From NCBI RefSeq assembly GCF_007830545.1, contig NZ_VLLF01000005.1, positions 124,001 through 188,000 of the forward strand: DNA of 64,000 nt, written 5' to 3'. The notes under the pieces were generated by a model, which did no database searches, was not told the DNA's origin, and saw only the letters and a program-made list of their open reading frames with translations. Below are positions 27,326 to 38,550 of this stretch, piece after piece. Both the position numbers and the translations under genes were made by a program. Position 1 is the stretch's first letter, and every line of letters starts with the position of its first letter. Source of the stretch: Roseibium hamelinense. Lineage in GTDB: Bacteria; Pseudomonadota; Alphaproteobacteria; Rhizobiales; Stappiaceae.

Positions 27326-28336
27326 ATGAGCCTTGATGCAGATGCCCTGGTGGATCGGCGCCGGATGCGCCGAAAACTTACGTTTTGGCGTGTTGCAGCC
27401 TTCGCTATTTTGGCTATCGCCTTGATTGCAGGCATCGCATACGCCGCTGGCATCGCCGGATTGTCGAAACGCTCTCCGCATGTGGCCCGCATTGCCGTAG
27501 AAGGCGTCATTGTCGACAACCGGGATCTGCTCGACATGATCGAAAAGATATCCGAGGCGAACGCCGTTGAAGGCGTGATCCTGTCTATCAATTCACCTGG
27601 CGGCAGCACCACCGGTGGCGAGGGCCTCTATGACGCGCTCAGGAAATTGTCGGATAAAAAACCACTCGTGGCCGAAATCCGGACCGTTGGTGCGTCTGCC
27701 GGCTACATGATAGCGCTGGCCTCCGACCATATTGTCGCGCGCTACAATTCGATAACAGGATCGATCGGCGTCCTGTTTCAATACGGCAACATCGAAAAAC
27801 TGCTCGATACAGTTGGTGTCAGCATGGACGCCGTCAAAAGCGCTTCCCTCAAGGCGGAACCAGACTTTTATTCGGAAACCACGCCTGAAGCCCGCGCAGT
27901 GCTCGAACGGCTTGTAAACGACTCTTTCGACTGGTTCGTCGCCCTTGTCGCAGAGCGGAGACCATTCGACGACGCCAAGGCCCGTGAATTGGCCGACGGA
28001 AGCATCTATTCCGGCCATGCGGCAATGGAAAACGGATTGATTGATGCCATTGGCGGGGAAGACACGGCAATTGCCTGGCTAGAGAATGAGCGCAATGTGC
28101 CCAGGGATCTTCCAATCGTAACCTGGAGCCCCAGCGACGAAACGTCTGACCTGCCATTTGCCGCTTCCTTATCGCGCGCATTCGGCGAAGGAATCGCAAA
28201 AGGTATGTTTCCGGACCTGGAAAATGCTAAGGGGCTGATTTCGCGAGGTTTTGCGCTTGACGGTCTGGTGTCTGTTTGGCAGGCTCCGGTAACGGCAGAT
28301 AATATCTCGAAAAATCCCGGGGGCGGCAATGATTAA
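27326..28336 (+). CDS. sppA: Signal peptide peptidase SppA (short form)
   Basis: A 336-residue S49-family protease. ATG 27326 is chosen because AGGAG lies 11 bases before it. One N-terminal membrane anchor (residues ~21-43) is followed by the periplasmic protease domain. Catalytic Ser125 sits in GASAGYM and the likely general-base Lys176 in SASLKAEPD, spaced 51 apart as in short Spp[10 protein letters not shown] and SITGSIGVL motifs are present. It degrades leftover signal peptides. Its end overlaps ihfB by 8 bases. Confidence 0.95.
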   Translation: MSLDADALVDRRRMRRKLTFWRVAAFAILAIALIAGIAYAAGIAGLSKRSPHVARIAVEGVIVDNRDLLDMIEKISEANAVEGVILSINSPGGSTTGGEGLYDALRKLSDKKPLVAEIRTVGASAGYMIALASDHIVARYNSITGSIGVLFQYGNIEKLLDTVGVSMDAVKSASLKAEPDFYSETTPEARAVLERLVNDSFDWFVALVAERRPFDDAKARELADGSIYSGHAAMENGLIDAIGGEDTAIAWLENERNVPRDLPIVTWSPSDETSDLPFAASLSRAFGEGIAKGMFPDLENAKGLISRGFALDGLVSVWQAPVTADNISKNPGGGND

Positions 28337-28628
28337 GTCTGAACTGGTGCAGCATATTGCAGAGCAAAATCCGCACCTATACCAGCGAGACGTAGAAAAC
28401 ATTGTCAATGCCATCCTTGACGAGATTACCGAAGCTCTAATGCGGGGCGACCGGGTTGAACTGCGCGGCTTTGGCGCATTTTCGGTCAAAAACCGGCCCG
28501 CACGCGTGGGCCGCAACCCGCGCACCGGCCAAAAGGTCGACGTCGATGAGAAATTCGTGCCGTTTTTCAAAACCGGCAAGGAAATGCGTGAACGGCTCAA
28601 CGGCGGTGTAGACCACGGCGAGGACTGA
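28329..28628 (+). CDS. ihfB: Integration host factor subunit beta
   Basis: A 99-residue HU/IHF-family DNA-bending protein. [19 protein letters not shown], the DNA-arm motif [11 protein letters not shown] and the end [13 protein letters not shown] mark the beta subunit (himD). It pairs with IHF-alpha to bend DNA in recombination, replication and transcription. Overlaps the sppA end by 8 bases. Confidence 0.97.
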   Translation: MIKSELVQHIAEQNPHLYQRDVENIVNAILDEITEALMRGDRVELRGFGAFSVKNRPARVGRNPRTGQKVDVDEKFVPFFKTGKEMRERLNGGVDHGED

Positions 28629-28739
28629 GTCGTAAGCTATCTGTGCTCGGGCGAGTCTAATGCCTGAAGGCGATGCTACCGCCCAGCACCCCTCATGCCC
28701 AGGTAGGCTGATCGCACATTCCGCGTGGAGGACATATTT

Positions 28740-29111
28740 GTGACCCGCTTTGTCAAAAACCTTATCCTGTTCGCAATCGCTGTGATCATCGTCCCGCTGG
28801 CTGTCGCAAACCGCCACACGGTGTCTTTGTCGCTAAACCCCTTCGATCCGCAGGATCCGAGGCTCACCGTGACGGATGTGCCTCTTTTCTGGATCATGTT
28901 TGGCTGCGTCTTGGTTGGCATTGTCTTTGGAGGCATCGGCGCCTGGGCAAAACAAGGACGCTGGCGAAAAGAAGCCCGTGTGAAGCGCCGTGAAGCCGAT
29001 CAATGGCACAAGGAGGCCGATCAGCTGCGTGAACAGGCACAAGCATTGTCGCCATCTTCCTCGACAAATCGGGCGGGCCTCCCCGGACCGAATGATCGCA
29101 GAGCGGCCTAA
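28740..29111 (+). CDS. LapA (DUF1049) domain membrane protein
   Basis: A 123-residue protein starting at GTG 28740, with GGAGG 9 bases upstream. Two hydrophobic segments (NLILFAIAVIIVPLAVANR and FWIMFGCVLVGIVFGGIGAWA) are followed by a basic, coiled-coil-like tail (KARVKRREADQWHKEADQ shape) that matches LapA, linked in E. coli to lipopolysaccharide assembly with LapB. No lapB is adjacent. It is 6 bases before the ornithine-cyclodeaminase-like gene. Confidence 0.88.
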   Translation: MTRFVKNLILFAIAVIIVPLAVANRHTVSLSLNPFDPQDPRLTVTDVPLFWIMFGCVLVGIVFGGIGAWAKQGRWRKEARVKRREADQWHKEADQLREQAQALSPSSSTNRAGLPGPNDRRAA

Positions 29112-29117
29112 GCATTC

Positions 29118-30020
29118 ATGCGCGTCATTTCCGCAAAGGATATGGACGCTGTTCTGGAATGGCGCGGCCTAATTGAAACGCTTCGGCAGGCATATAGATC
29201 GCAAACCGTTTATCCGCCGCCGTCCCGCTTTGACATAGACCGTTCGCCGACAGGGCGGGGCTGTTTACAGATAAATCCGGCCTGGACGAACTTTACTGCG
29301 CAAGGACACACCGATCGCGGATATATCGGTCTGGGAGTTGACTTGGATCTACTGCAACAGGATGCCGCGTCTGTTGCTTCCGGCGTATACATGCTGTTTT
29401 CCGGCCGCACCGGAGCTCCTATTGCGTTGCTGGATGGTTCGTACATGAACCTGTGGCGTCAAGCCGGTATCCACGCCCTGGCCGCCAGCTATCTTGCACG
29501 CGAAGACATCAGCCGTCTGCTGATAATTGGCACCCACCCCTTGCTTGCCTATCTCCTGAGTGCATACGCCGAAATTCGGGACATCCGGTCCGTCCTGATT
29601 TACGGTGCCGATGACGCCTTGTGCCGCAGGTTGGCATCTCAACCAGCCCTGTCGCGCATGACTATCGGCACAGCCAATGACTTGAGCGAAACTGTGTCGG
29701 GCGCTGACATGATCACCGTCCTTCAAGGACCTGTCCCGGATATATCGCTGGAAAGCGTCGGCCCGGGACTCCACATCGACGTCATTGTCCCAGAGCTCGC
29801 CATACCGCAAGCTCTTAAGGAAGACGCGCGGATATTCATCAGTGACAACGTTTCGTCCGATGACACCGGGACTTTAGAAATTGCAGCCACTCTTCATGAA
29901 TTGGCACAAGGCGACAAGGCCGGCAGACGGTTTTACAGCCAGCTCACCCTTTTTCAGTCCAGCAAGGCGTCCGGCCTTGCTGATCTTGCAACTGGTGGGC
30001 ATATTTTTCTACGGACCTGA
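29118..30020 (+). CDS. Ornithine cyclodeaminase/mu-crystallin family protein
   Basis: A 300-residue member of the OCD/mu-crystallin family (NAD(P)-dependent enzymes such as ornithine cyclodeaminase or ketimine reductase). The N-terminal substrate part has YPPPSRFDID and APIALLDGSYMNLWRQAGIHALAA, close to the family's LDG..T..RTAA motif, with N-L-W in place of usual T-x-x. The dinucleotide loop, normally GxGxQ, reads IIGTHPLLAYL, so cofactor binding may differ. Substrate unknown. Co-transcribed with lapA by spacing. Confidence 0.8.
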   Translation: MRVISAKDMDAVLEWRGLIETLRQAYRSQTVYPPPSRFDIDRSPTGRGCLQINPAWTNFTAQGHTDRGYIGLGVDLDLLQQDAASVASGVYMLFSGRTGAPIALLDGSYMNLWRQAGIHALAASYLAREDISRLLIIGTHPLLAYLLSAYAEIRDIRSVLIYGADDALCRRLASQPALSRMTIGTANDLSETVSGADMITVLQGPVPDISLESVGPGLHIDVIVPELAIPQALKEDARIFISDNVSSDDTGTLEIAATLHELAQGDKAGRRFYSQLTLFQSSKASGLADLATGGHIFLRT

Positions 30021-30041
30021 GCGGGTCCCGCAACGTATTGG

Positions 30042-30665
30042 CTAGTCCTGACGGTGGATTTGGCGGATCGGCTTGTGCCCCGGAAGGCGCCAGCCCCGCT
30101 GGATGGCGCCGCCCCGCAGGCTTAGTGCCAGCGCCCCCCCAACCAGGGCAGAAATCCAGCCACCTGCACCAACCGAAAATAGTGCTACATAGGTGCCTGC
30201 CCCGACAAACGCTGCGCTAACATAAATCTCCGGCTTGATGATTGCGGAGGATTCACGGGCTATCACATCACGTAGGACCCCGCCGAATGTCGCCGTTGCA
30301 ACGCCCATCAATACAGCGACGAACACTGCATCTCCAACGCTCAAAGCCTTTGCTGCCCCCATAACCGAATAGGCAGATAACCCAACCGCGTCCGCCCATC
30401 TTAGTGGCTTTCCAAGCCGCTCGACGAAACCGCCAAAAAACCAGACAAATACGCTGACGCAAAAACACACAATAAGGTAACCGTCTCCACCAACCCAGAA
30501 CACAGGCACTCCAAGGATCAGATCCCGTAAGGTCCCGCCCCCGATCCCGGTCAAGGTTGCAAAAAACAGAAATGCTATGAAGTCGAGACGTTTTCGGGAA
30601 GCGACAACCGCGCCTGAAAAGGCAAAGACAGCAACGCCGAGATAATCAAGAACCTGAAACAGCAT
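30042..30665 (-). CDS. TRIC/YadS-type cation channel family protein
   Basis: A 207-residue membrane protein with two homologous three-helix repeats: repeat 1 LGVAVFAFSGAVVASRKRLDF with TGIGGGTLRDLILG; repeat 2 AVGLSAYSVMGAAKAL with TATFGGVLRDVIARE. The GGG(T/V)LRD motif is the hallmark of the bacterial UPF0126/YadS family, homologous to trimeric intracellular cation channels. Starts at ATG 30665 after a G-rich site. Converges with the ornithine-cyclodeaminase-like gene. Confidence 0.9.
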   Translation of the reverse strand: MLFQVLDYLGVAVFAFSGAVVASRKRLDFIAFLFFATLTGIGGGTLRDLILGVPVFWVGGDGYLIVCFCVSVFVWFFGGFVERLGKPLRWADAVGLSAYSVMGAAKALSVGDAVFVAVLMGVATATFGGVLRDVIARESSAIIKPEIYVSAAFVGAGTYVALFSVGAGGWISALVGGALALSLRGGAIQRGWRLPGHKPIRQIHRQD

Positions 30666-30678
30666 CGCCGCCCCCCAC

Positions 30679-30714
30679 AAAAAAAGCGCTTCCGCCACTC
30701 AGGCAGAAGCGCTT
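30679..30714 (-). terminator. grpE terminator
   Basis: On the minus strand: AAGCGCTTC / GAAGCGCTT with an inner GCC/GGC pair, followed by TTTTT. It lies 25 bases after the grpE stop and just before the TRIC gene start. Confidence 0.85.
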
Positions 30715-30738
30715 GTGATAAATTCAGCCTACTGTGTC

Positions 30739-31380
30739 TCAGGCGCTCTTATCAACTGTTTGCCCGGGGGCACTTTGTCCGGCAGGGCCATCACCCGTTG
30801 GAGTTTCTTTAGGGCCGCCTTTCGAAACGCCAACCATAGCCGGCCGCAAGACCCGCTCTCCGATGACGTACCCAGACTGGACCACTTGCACGACCGTATT
30901 GTTCGGGACCTCAGTGTTCGGCACCTCGAACATAGCCTGATGGAAGTTCGGATCGAATTTTTGTCCTTCAGGATCCAGCCTCTTGACGCCATTTTTTTCT
31001 AGCTGATTCAAGAGCTCGCGCTCAGTCATTTCGACGCCTTCGATGAGCGAGGCGATGCCAGCATCCGCATTTTTCCGATCCTCATCGGGCAGAAAATCAA
31101 GCGCCCGGCGCAAGTTGTCTGAAACCGTCAGCATGTCGCGGGCAAACCCTGCGACAGCATATTGCCGTGTGTCTTTCAGCTCTTTTTCCGTCCTGCGCCG
31201 GAGATTCTCCATCTCCGCGATAGCCCGAAGGGCGCGATCCTTGAGTTCGGCGTTTTCGGCCTGAAGGGCTTCTATCGGGTCGACTGCCGCATCTTCGCTG
31301 CCAGCTTCATCAGCTTCTGCTGCGTGAGCCGGATCTACGTCAGTCTGGTTGTCCTGGGTCGGTTTGGTTTCGTCACTCAT
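30739..31380 (-). CDS. grpE: Nucleotide exchange factor GrpE
   Basis: A 213-residue cofactor of DnaK that releases ADP. An acidic N-terminal arm is followed by the long coiled coil ([20 protein letters not shown]), [13 protein letters not shown], and the C-terminal beta-wing [20 protein letters not shown] with [13 protein letters not shown] disordered tail closes the protein. hrcA, often its neighbour, is absent; trxA lies 117 bases upstream on the same strand. Confidence 0.96.
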   Translation of the reverse strand: MSDETKPTQDNQTDVDPAHAAEADEAGSEDAAVDPIEALQAENAELKDRALRAIAEMENLRRRTEKELKDTRQYAVAGFARDMLTVSDNLRRALDFLPDEDRKNADAGIASLIEGVEMTERELLNQLEKNGVKRLDPEGQKFDPNFHQAMFEVPNTEVPNNTVVQVVQSGYVIGERVLRPAMVGVSKGGPKETPTGDGPAGQSAPGQTVDKSA

Positions 31381-31497
31381 ATGCGATCCGTAACAATGTC
31401 AATCAGTGATTGCCGAGCAAAAAGCAGGAAGCTCGGACCGGTTGCGCAGTGCATACCCGATCCGAGCCACCGATGTAAACGTCAGGGTATACGCAGC

Positions 31498-31818
31498 TCA
31501 AAGTGCGCTTTTGATCCAATCGGCCAGCTTGCCCTTTGGTGCCGCACCAACCTGTGTTGCCATTGGTTCGCCGTCCTTGAAGAGAATCAACATTGGGATG
31601 GACCTGACGCCGTATTTCATTGCCATATCCTGGTTCTCATCGATGTTCAGCTTGGCAATTTTGACTTGACCATCAAGCTCTTCGGAAATCTCCTCGAGCG
31701 CAGGCGCGATCATCTTACAAGGGCCGCACCATTCAGCCCAGAAGTCGACAACAACCGGCTCTGATGACTTCAGCACGTCTGCTTCAAAGGACGCATCGGA
31801 GGTGTTTGTAGTAGCCAT
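31498..31818 (-). CDS. trxA: Thioredoxin
   Basis: A 106-residue thioredoxin from ATG 31818 (an upstream in-frame extension is not family-like). Active site AEWCGPCKM with Cys31 and Cys34; cis-Pro in [14 protein letters not shown]-type N-terminus. It reduces disulfides in the cytoplasm using thioredoxin reductase. It follows addA by 74 bases, an arrangement found across Rhizobiales. Confidence 0.97.
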   Translation of the reverse strand: MATTNTSDASFEADVLKSSEPVVVDFWAEWCGPCKMIAPALEEISEELDGQVKIAKLNIDENQDMAMKYGVRSIPMLILFKDGEPMATQVGAAPKGKLADWIKSAL

Positions 31819-31892
31819 AGCAAGCTCACTTTCAATCTGACGCGGCACAGCCGCAATGGTTGGCTCGAACGTAGGTAGCCGGAAATGATCCG

Positions 31893-34800
31893 TCAAGCGC
31901 TGGTCCCGTCCGGCTGCAGAGTTCTGAACGTGTCATCAAGAATATCGGCAGGGATCGTCATAAGTCTCGGTATTGTGGTCCACAACAACGCGGCCTCTAT
32001 TGCCTTGCCAGGATAAATCCGTTTGAGGAGTTCGCGGTAGACCGACAATTGTGCAAGGTATTCGAGACTGACTGCGGCCGCCGTTTCCGGAACAACTGCG
32101 TTTGTTTTGTAGTCGAAGACCGTCACCTTTTCCGCTTCGACCACCAGGCGGTCTATTTGCCCAGAAACCTGAATTTCCTTGCCCCCGGCTGAGGCAATCG
32201 TTCCGACAATCGGCACCTCAGGCCGTCCCCCGTCTTGGAACAACTTGGACAAAGCGTCGTTGCGCAAGATTTGCAGGACCTCATGCACCAAGTCATCCGC
32301 CTTGCTGGCAAAGACCTCAGGCAAGGCACTTGCAACAATTCTCTGGGCAGCACTCTCATGATCTTGGGCAGGCAGATCCGGTAGTATTTCCAGGAGCCGG
32401 TGGACGATCCGGCCGCGCTCCAGAGCCCAAGATGGTGACGAGCTGGTCATGCCAAGGCGCAGGGCGGGAGAAACCGGCTCAATCCCCTCTTTTTGCTCCA
32501 TCGCCTCGAACGCTTTTGAGGGCTGCAGCCTTGTTCTGCGCTTCACGGGTGCGACTGGCGTGTTCAGCCAAACCGGCAACTCCGACGGACAGCCAGACCC
32601 CGACGTCTGTTCGACTGGCTTGGTTTCCGGATGCGGCACCTCACACTTTGTACGTTGCCAGCGCCAGCCGGTCACCGCACCCGTTTGGTCCACCAATTCT
32701 TCAGCCTCGGGAGCAAGTGCGGTGCGAACCATCGTGTGCCAGCACTGTTCATGCGCCCCGCGTTTAGGCTCCCACCCACATACCACAAGGCGATCCTCGG
32801 CCCGGGTTAGAGCGACATAGAGAAGACGCCGGTATTCCTCCTCGGTTCCCTGGCGGAGGTCTTGAAGCATATCGTCATGCCATCCTGTGCGCTCAGCCTT
32901 CGAAGGCAACCAGATCAGAGCAGGCGGACGGGCATCATCGTTGCCCCGCTTCATTGGGAGGAATGCAGGATCGTGCTGCGCAGAGAACGGGGCAGAGCCG
33001 GGGTCTACAAGGATAACGATTTTAGATTCCAGTCCTTTGGAACCGTGCACGGTCATGATGCGAACCATGCCCTTCGCGTTCGTCAACTCGCGCTTTATTT
33101 CCGCGGGCGCAGAGGCCATCCAAGCCAAAAACCCTTCAAGACCCGGTGTTCCCGCCTGCTCATAGCTGATGGTCAGAGTGAGGAACTCGTCCAGAACATC
33201 ATCGACTTCATCGCCAAGCCGGGTCCGGAAGGCTCGGCGTCCGCCATCAGCGGACAACAACCTGGCATAAAATTCGAATGGCGGCATAAAATCAGCACCG
33301 GCGCGCCACTTCTCTATGGTCTCCCGGACGCTTTTCCAGAGCGGCGCCTGGCTGGACCTCTTTACAATTGATTGCCATAGCGTTCCGGCCCTGACGAGGT
33401 CGGGCCGGTCACGGGCCACGTCGAACAAATGCTCATCAGTCAAATCAAACAAGGGACTCTTGAGCACGCAGGCCAACGACAAGTCATCTTCGGGCAGGAG
33501 CAGAAACCGGCCCAACGCTACCAGGTCTTGCACCGCGATGTGATCAGTCAGAGTAAGACGATCGCTCCCGGCAGCTGGGATATTCTGCTGCTTCAACTCG
33601 CGGTTCAAGACGTCCACAAATGGACCTCGTTTGCGCAAGAGGATCATCACGTCCCCTGGCGCTGCAATGCCGTCTCGCATCCACCCTTTGATGGTCGCCG
33701 CGATGCGCCGGGCGACGCGGGTCATCGGGTTGCCTTTGCCTACATGGTCAACCGGCGTTCTCCAGTCTTCGGGCTCCTGAGTCTCTTCAACAACCTCCAA
33801 AGGCCAGATGTCGACAATGCCGGGATCTTTGCGGATCGCCTCATGGACCGGCGGCCGCGTTTCCTGTGACAAGCCGCGATGGACCTCTTCCGATAGAAAA
33901 ACCTTGTCGACAGCTCCCAAGACATCCGGGGTTGAGCGAAACGACAGCTGAAGCTCTACAGAATGAAACTCCATATCGGCAGATTTGGCGCGGGTTTCAA
34001 AACTTCTACGCATTAAATCGAAGTAAGCAGGGACCGCGCCCTGAAAGGAGTAGATCGACTGCTTTTCGTCGCCCACAGCAAACAAAGTCCGGGTGCGCGC
34101 GTTCGCTCCCTCGCCTGTAAAGAACTCTTGGGCGAGGGAGGTTACCACTTCCCATTGACGCGGACTTGTATCCTGGGCCTCGTCCACAAGGATGTGATCA
34201 AGCCCCTGATCCATTTTGTACTGGACCCACTGCGACGCGTCTGACCGCGATAGCAAATGCGCGGTTTTGACCACAAGGTCCTCGAAATCGAGAAAACCGC
34301 GCGCAGCTTTCAACCGCTCATAGGAGCCAATCACCGCATGAGCGAGCCTTAGAACAGCCGAGCTCCCCTCGAACGTTACCAAGGCGCGCCGCTTTTCCAA
34401 AAGATCCATCAAACGCGCTTGTTCCGACACAAGCTGTTCGACGACATGGGGAAAAGCCTCTGCAACTTTCTTAGTTGCAAGGTTTTTTCGCGGTTCGTGT
34501 TTCGCCGTCAAAAAGATTGGCAGCCAGTGTGCCCGAAACACCTGATGATCCACCGCGCTGTTGGCTGCGGTGAGGGCATCAGCGCGCTCTATATCGGTTT
34601 TTGTTCCGGTCCGCAGCGCTTCGGCACAGGCGAGGCAGTTATGACCGATCAGATCGCTGCCTGTCCTGAAATGTTCATCGAAGGTCTTCAAAGACCTTGT
34701 AATGTCAATGTCGAGCTGTTGCGCAAGCACTGAAAGGGCCGTGTCCAGTCCACCGGCATCTATCAACCATCGTTGCAAAGCATCCCTGTTTTGAATGAGT

Positions 34801-35390
34801 TCTTCGAGCGCCTTCTGTGCACCGCCATCACTCATGAGATCGATGACCGTTCGGAGCGCCTCGCCCAGCACGCTTTCTGGGTCCGTTTCCGCGGCTTGCA
34901 ACACTGCTGCGCGCGCGCCCTCCATCAGCTCGCCGGCGACACGGTCATCAAGAACAGTGAAGTGTCCGGCAACATTGGCTTCAAGCGGGAACTGGTGAAG
35001 CAACGCCTCGCAGAACCCATGGATAGTCTGAATCTTGAGGCCACCGGGCGTTTCCAAAGCGCGCGCAAACAGCTTGCGCGCCATGGCAAGACGGGCGCGG
35101 CCGGGCGCGGCGCCTTCGATATCCGTAAGTTCTGCTGCCAGCGTTGCGTCGTCCATCGCGACCCAACTTCCCAGTATCTTAAACACCCGGGTCGCCATCT
35201 CGGCGGCTGCAGCCTTGGTGAACGTCAACGCCAGAATGCGCGAAGGATCGGTCCCGTCGAGCAACAACCGTACGACACGGCGGGACAACACGAAGGTTTT
35301 GCCGGAACCGGCATTGGCACTCACCCAGGCCGAGGCTTTGGGGCGTGAGGCGACATCCTGACGCTCACGGGTCAGTTGAGGAACCTGCAT
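31893..35390 (-). CDS. addA: ATP-dependent helicase/nuclease AddA
   Basis: A 1165-residue UvrD-family helicase with a C-terminal RecB-type nuclease. Walker A ANAGSGKT near residue 30; motif [12 protein letters not shown]; motif [16 protein letters not shown]; motif V region [14 protein letters not shown]; motif [15 protein letters not shown]; nuclease core VTVFDYKTN near residue 1100. With AddB it unwinds and resects double-strand breaks for RecA loading, replacing RecBCD. Start ATG 35390; addB ends 5 bases ahead, so the two are coupled. Confidence 0.96.
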   Translation of the reverse strand: MQVPQLTRERQDVASRPKASAWVSANAGSGKTFVLSRRVVRLLLDGTDPSRILALTFTKAAAAEMATRVFKILGSWVAMDDATLAAELTDIEGAAPGRARLAMARKLFARALETPGGLKIQTIHGFCEALLHQFPLEANVAGHFTVLDDRVAGELMEGARAAVLQAAETDPESVLGEALRTVIDLMSDGGAQKALEELIQNRDALQRWLIDAGGLDTALSVLAQQLDIDITRSLKTFDEHFRTGSDLIGHNCLACAEALRTGTKTDIERADALTAANSAVDHQVFRAHWLPIFLTAKHEPRKNLATKKVAEAFPHVVEQLVSEQARLMDLLEKRRALVTFEGSSAVLRLAHAVIGSYERLKAARGFLDFEDLVVKTAHLLSRSDASQWVQYKMDQGLDHILVDEAQDTSPRQWEVVTSLAQEFFTGEGANARTRTLFAVGDEKQSIYSFQGAVPAYFDLMRRSFETRAKSADMEFHSVELQLSFRSTPDVLGAVDKVFLSEEVHRGLSQETRPPVHEAIRKDPGIVDIWPLEVVEETQEPEDWRTPVDHVGKGNPMTRVARRIAATIKGWMRDGIAAPGDVMILLRKRGPFVDVLNRELKQQNIPAAGSDRLTLTDHIAVQDLVALGRFLLLPEDDLSLACVLKSPLFDLTDEHLFDVARDRPDLVRAGTLWQSIVKRSSQAPLWKSVRETIEKWRAGADFMPPFEFYARLLSADGGRRAFRTRLGDEVDDVLDEFLTLTISYEQAGTPGLEGFLAWMASAPAEIKRELTNAKGMVRIMTVHGSKGLESKIVILVDPGSAPFSAQHDPAFLPMKRGNDDARPPALIWLPSKAERTGWHDDMLQDLRQGTEEEYRRLLYVALTRAEDRLVVCGWEPKRGAHEQCWHTMVRTALAPEAEELVDQTGAVTGWRWQRTKCEVPHPETKPVEQTSGSGCPSELPVWLNTPVAPVKRRTRLQPSKAFEAMEQKEGIEPVSPALRLGMTSSSPSWALERGRIVHRLLEILPDLPAQDHESAAQRIVASALPEVFASKADDLVHEVLQILRNDALSKLFQDGGRPEVPIVGTIASAGGKEIQVSGQIDRLVVEAEKVTVFDYKTNAVVPETAAAVSLEYLAQLSVYRELLKRIYPGKAIEAALLWTTIPRLMTIPADILDDTFRTLQPDGTSA

Positions 35391-35395
35391 TCGGC

Positions 35396-38300
35396 TTATT
35401 CCTCCTCTCCGCCACCGGCCGTCCACTCCTGAACACGCGCCAGATGATCATAAGTGCCGCCAACCTGCCGCTCTTGGAAGACCCGCGCTCTGGAGAGATA
35501 ACCGGTTGTTTCATCGCCATAATACGCGATTAGCGATTCGAGACGGGCCCAAGCCTCTCCAATAAAATCGCCCAGATCTTTCTCTCTCGGGTTCCTCGGC
35601 AACTCCAGCAGCGGTTCGGCTCCGCCCTTCAGTTGCACATAAAGGAGTTCGGAAACGGTTTGCCCTGCGGGCAACCCGGAAAAACCGCCGCGCGACACCA
35701 AAGCTGCTTCCAGAGGCATTTGGGGCGCCAACAGACTTTCGACCTGCTTCAATGACGGCGCCTGACCCGTTTTGTAGTCGATGACAGCAACCGTCCCGTC
35801 GTCTTTTACATCGATCCGGTCGGCCCGGCCGCGCAACCGGAAAGAAAAGCCAGGCAGCGCAAGTTCCAGTCCGCCTCCCACTTCGAGGTGCCGAGTGCTG
35901 ATACGAGGTGCACGCTTGGCCTCAAAGTCCACAAAAGCTTTTGCCACCCGTTCAAAGCGCGGCCACCAAAGGGCTCTGATCGCGGGAAAGGCGTCCAGCG
36001 GCCGGAACAACCGGTCGCCGATCTCAAGAAGCGCATCTACGGCCGTTTGATCGAATGGTCCGGGCCACTCCTTTAAAAACTTGGCAAGCGCGGCGTGAAT
36101 CAGGATGCCCTTGTCGGCAGCGCCTGGAACGCCGCCTATCGGCTCAACCTCTTGAAGATCCAGCACATGGCGGGCGTAGATCGCATAAGGGTCCCGGATA
36201 AGGCGTTCAATTTCAGTCACCGACAAGCTGACCGGGCGGGCTTCTAAAGGTGGCACTGGAGACGGCCGTTCGGCCGGCCGGATCGGCGTGGCCGGCCGGT
36301 CAATTGCAGCGGCGTAGGCGCAATAGACTTGGCCCCGCTTTTCAAGCTGGGCTGTTACGTCCGGCCCCACCAAAGTTGTCAGTCTTTGGAGCAAGCGTGA
36401 AGCGACAGTCGGTGCGCCGTCAGCGCGAAGTGCCCGCGAAATCAAGACGCGTTTGCCGCCCATACACTGGACAAAATCGTGCGCTGCAGCGCCAATGCGC
36501 CGTTCGGGCGGATCCAGCCCTAGATCCTGTTTCATCAGCCGATTCAGCCAAGGATCGTTTCGTGTCCGCTGCGGCCAGGTGCCTTCGTTCAACCCAGCCA
36601 GGATAACGCAATCTGCCGTTTGCAGCCGTGCCTCCATCGGCCCGAGGATTTGAACACGCGGGTCACCAGGCAACCGCCGCCTGACAGAGCTGCCGGCCAT
36701 AAGCGCCGGCAATACTGTCGGCCAATCCTCGACGGTCAAATCGAGACCGGCGTTTCCAGCTTCAAGCAGCCCGACAAAAAAGGCCGCGAGTGCATCCCCG
36801 GTTTCGCCGGCAAACAATTCGTCATGCGAGCTGTGCTCGTCTTCTGCAATCCGCTTTAGTGCGTCCAGGTTGGCCTCCGCCAACGCTGTCGCTGGCCGCT
36901 TGCCCTTGTCTGCGACCAGCCCTTCAAGCGGTGCCAGCGCCCTCTGCAACCGCACGATCAGGTCCTTCAGCACATCCCAGTCTGCCTCGTGGATCTTCTT
37001 CCAGCGCGGGACATGTGTTGCTGCCTCCGCTTCAAGCTTGGCTGCATCGACCGCCCGTAAAAGCCCGTTTGTGCCGGGATGCGGCATTGGCCCGCGCAGT
37101 ACACCGCGTTCCAGTGCACGAGCGGCCGACCGGATGTCCTTGGCCGAAAGCCCTAATCTGCACAGCGGGTGCTTGAGTAAAGACAGGAGGTCAATCGGAT
37201 TGCAGCCGTTCACTGCCAGCTTGGCAACCAGAAGTGTTAGGATACCCGGCGGGGTTTGATCCAATGGGCGGCCAGCACTGTCGTCAACCTGGATTTTCCA
37301 GCGCGCCAGTTCGGCGGCCACACGCCGCGTGAGCATCCGGTCCGGTGACACGAGCATGGCGGTTTCGCCGCGTTCAACCGCGTGCCGAAGTGCGATCGAG
37401 ACCGCCAATGCCTCTTCGGTTTCATTTCGTGCCAGGATAACTCCAACATGCTCGAAAGCGGCCGGCACATTCGCGGCTGGGCTCGACTTGAAGGCATTCC
37501 AGCGATCAGATGTGTCGGCCGGGCGCATCGCTTCCGACACAATCCGGTCCCGGTCGCTCAGCGCCTTATCGGGCGGCTCGCCAAGACTGGCAACATCCGA
37601 TCGGGATATATTTATCCGGCGAACCACTTGATTGAGGGAGTATTGCGGATGGGATGCTTGGGAGCTTGGTCGCTGAACCTGCCGGTCTTGTTCGCGATTG
37701 CCGGCACCATGTTCCGCAAGGAGGTTCCAAGACACTTCGTCCAGATGGAGGTCAAGGCCTGGGAAAACCAAAACACCCTGGGGCAATTTGGAAATGGATT
37801 TCAACAACTCTGCCGTTGCAGGGATAGACCCTGTTACACCCGCGACAATAACCGGCCCCCTGGGCGGTTGGGACACAAGCCTTTTCGCTGAACGCCGAAT
37901 GAGGTCTGACCGGCGCTTTTTGGGATCCATCCTGCCGCGCTCGGCCAAAAACCCGGGCCATGCTTTATGCACGATCTCGAGAAACTCTAGCGTAACCTGC
38001 CAGTATCTTGCGTGATCCTCCGGTACCAATCCGGCCAAACCGGACCAATTGGCCTCTTCTGTTTCAATTTCGTCCATCAAGGCCAGAAGATCGCCAGCCA
38101 ACCATGCAGCATCAGCCGGAGATGCCGGAACACCCAAAGGTTCGTCCGACCCGATTTGAAGCACTTCGCGCCGCAACGCGCTTTTCCAAGCCATGACAAG
38201 GCGTGTCATGGCCAGATGCCGCTCAATCGGTGCAATCGCGGGCGGCAACGGCTCGCCGTCACCCTCTAGAAAAAAAGCATCAAGGTCTTCGTCCGCATCG

Positions 38301-38548
38301 CCCACTGGCAAGATGCGAGGCAATAGCACAGGCTTGCCTTTGAATACCTCTTGAAACAGATCGGGGAGCTGGCGCGCCGCCCTTCGCGTCGGAAGATAGA
38401 GCGTTACGTCTGCCAGCAACAGGGGATCATCCAGCGGGCGAAAACCGTCGACCAGCGTTCCATCGACAAGGGTTTCAACCAGGCGCGGAAGGAATGGGAC
38501 CGACGGCGGTATCGTGTAAATTGCTCTTCGCGCCTTGGGTTGACACAT
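35396..38548 (-). CDS. addB: AddB, double-strand break repair protein (alphaproteobacterial type)
   Basis: A 1050-residue partner of AddA. The N-terminal half is a degenerate helicase; the C-terminal half holds a RecB-like nuclease with AVIDYKTGQAPS. The CILAGLNEGTWPQR segment is typical of the family. The last ~100 residues contain no cysteine, so the 4Fe-4S cluster known in Firmicute AddB is not present. ATG 38548; 2 bases before it, on the same strand, the nucleotidyltransferase gene ends. Confidence 0.94.
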   Translation of the reverse strand: MCQPKARRAIYTIPPSVPFLPRLVETLVDGTLVDGFRPLDDPLLLADVTLYLPTRRAARQLPDLFQEVFKGKPVLLPRILPVGDADEDLDAFFLEGDGEPLPPAIAPIERHLAMTRLVMAWKSALRREVLQIGSDEPLGVPASPADAAWLAGDLLALMDEIETEEANWSGLAGLVPEDHARYWQVTLEFLEIVHKAWPGFLAERGRMDPKKRRSDLIRRSAKRLVSQPPRGPVIVAGVTGSIPATAELLKSISKLPQGVLVFPGLDLHLDEVSWNLLAEHGAGNREQDRQVQRPSSQASHPQYSLNQVVRRINISRSDVASLGEPPDKALSDRDRIVSEAMRPADTSDRWNAFKSSPAANVPAAFEHVGVILARNETEEALAVSIALRHAVERGETAMLVSPDRMLTRRVAAELARWKIQVDDSAGRPLDQTPPGILTLLVAKLAVNGCNPIDLLSLLKHPLCRLGLSAKDIRSAARALERGVLRGPMPHPGTNGLLRAVDAAKLEAEAATHVPRWKKIHEADWDVLKDLIVRLQRALAPLEGLVADKGKRPATALAEANLDALKRIAEDEHSSHDELFAGETGDALAAFFVGLLEAGNAGLDLTVEDWPTVLPALMAGSSVRRRLPGDPRVQILGPMEARLQTADCVILAGLNEGTWPQRTRNDPWLNRLMKQDLGLDPPERRIGAAAHDFVQCMGGKRVLISRALRADGAPTVASRLLQRLTTLVGPDVTAQLEKRGQVYCAYAAAIDRPATPIRPAERPSPVPPLEARPVSLSVTEIERLIRDPYAIYARHVLDLQEVEPIGGVPGAADKGILIHAALAKFLKEWPGPFDQTAVDALLEIGDRLFRPLDAFPAIRALWWPRFERVAKAFVDFEAKRAPRISTRHLEVGGGLELALPGFSFRLRGRADRIDVKDDGTVAVIDYKTGQAPSLKQVESLLAPQMPLEAALVSRGGFSGLPAGQTVSELLYVQLKGGAEPLLELPRNPREKDLGDFIGEAWARLESLIAYYGDETTGYLSRARVFQERQVGGTYDHLARVQEWTAGGGEEE

Positions 38549-38550
38549 GC

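Noticed and set aside
31431-31467. GCTCGGA/TCCGAGC inverted repeat between grpE and trxA
   Set aside because: A 23-base loop and no T-run; not convincing as a terminator, though possible as an mRNA structure.
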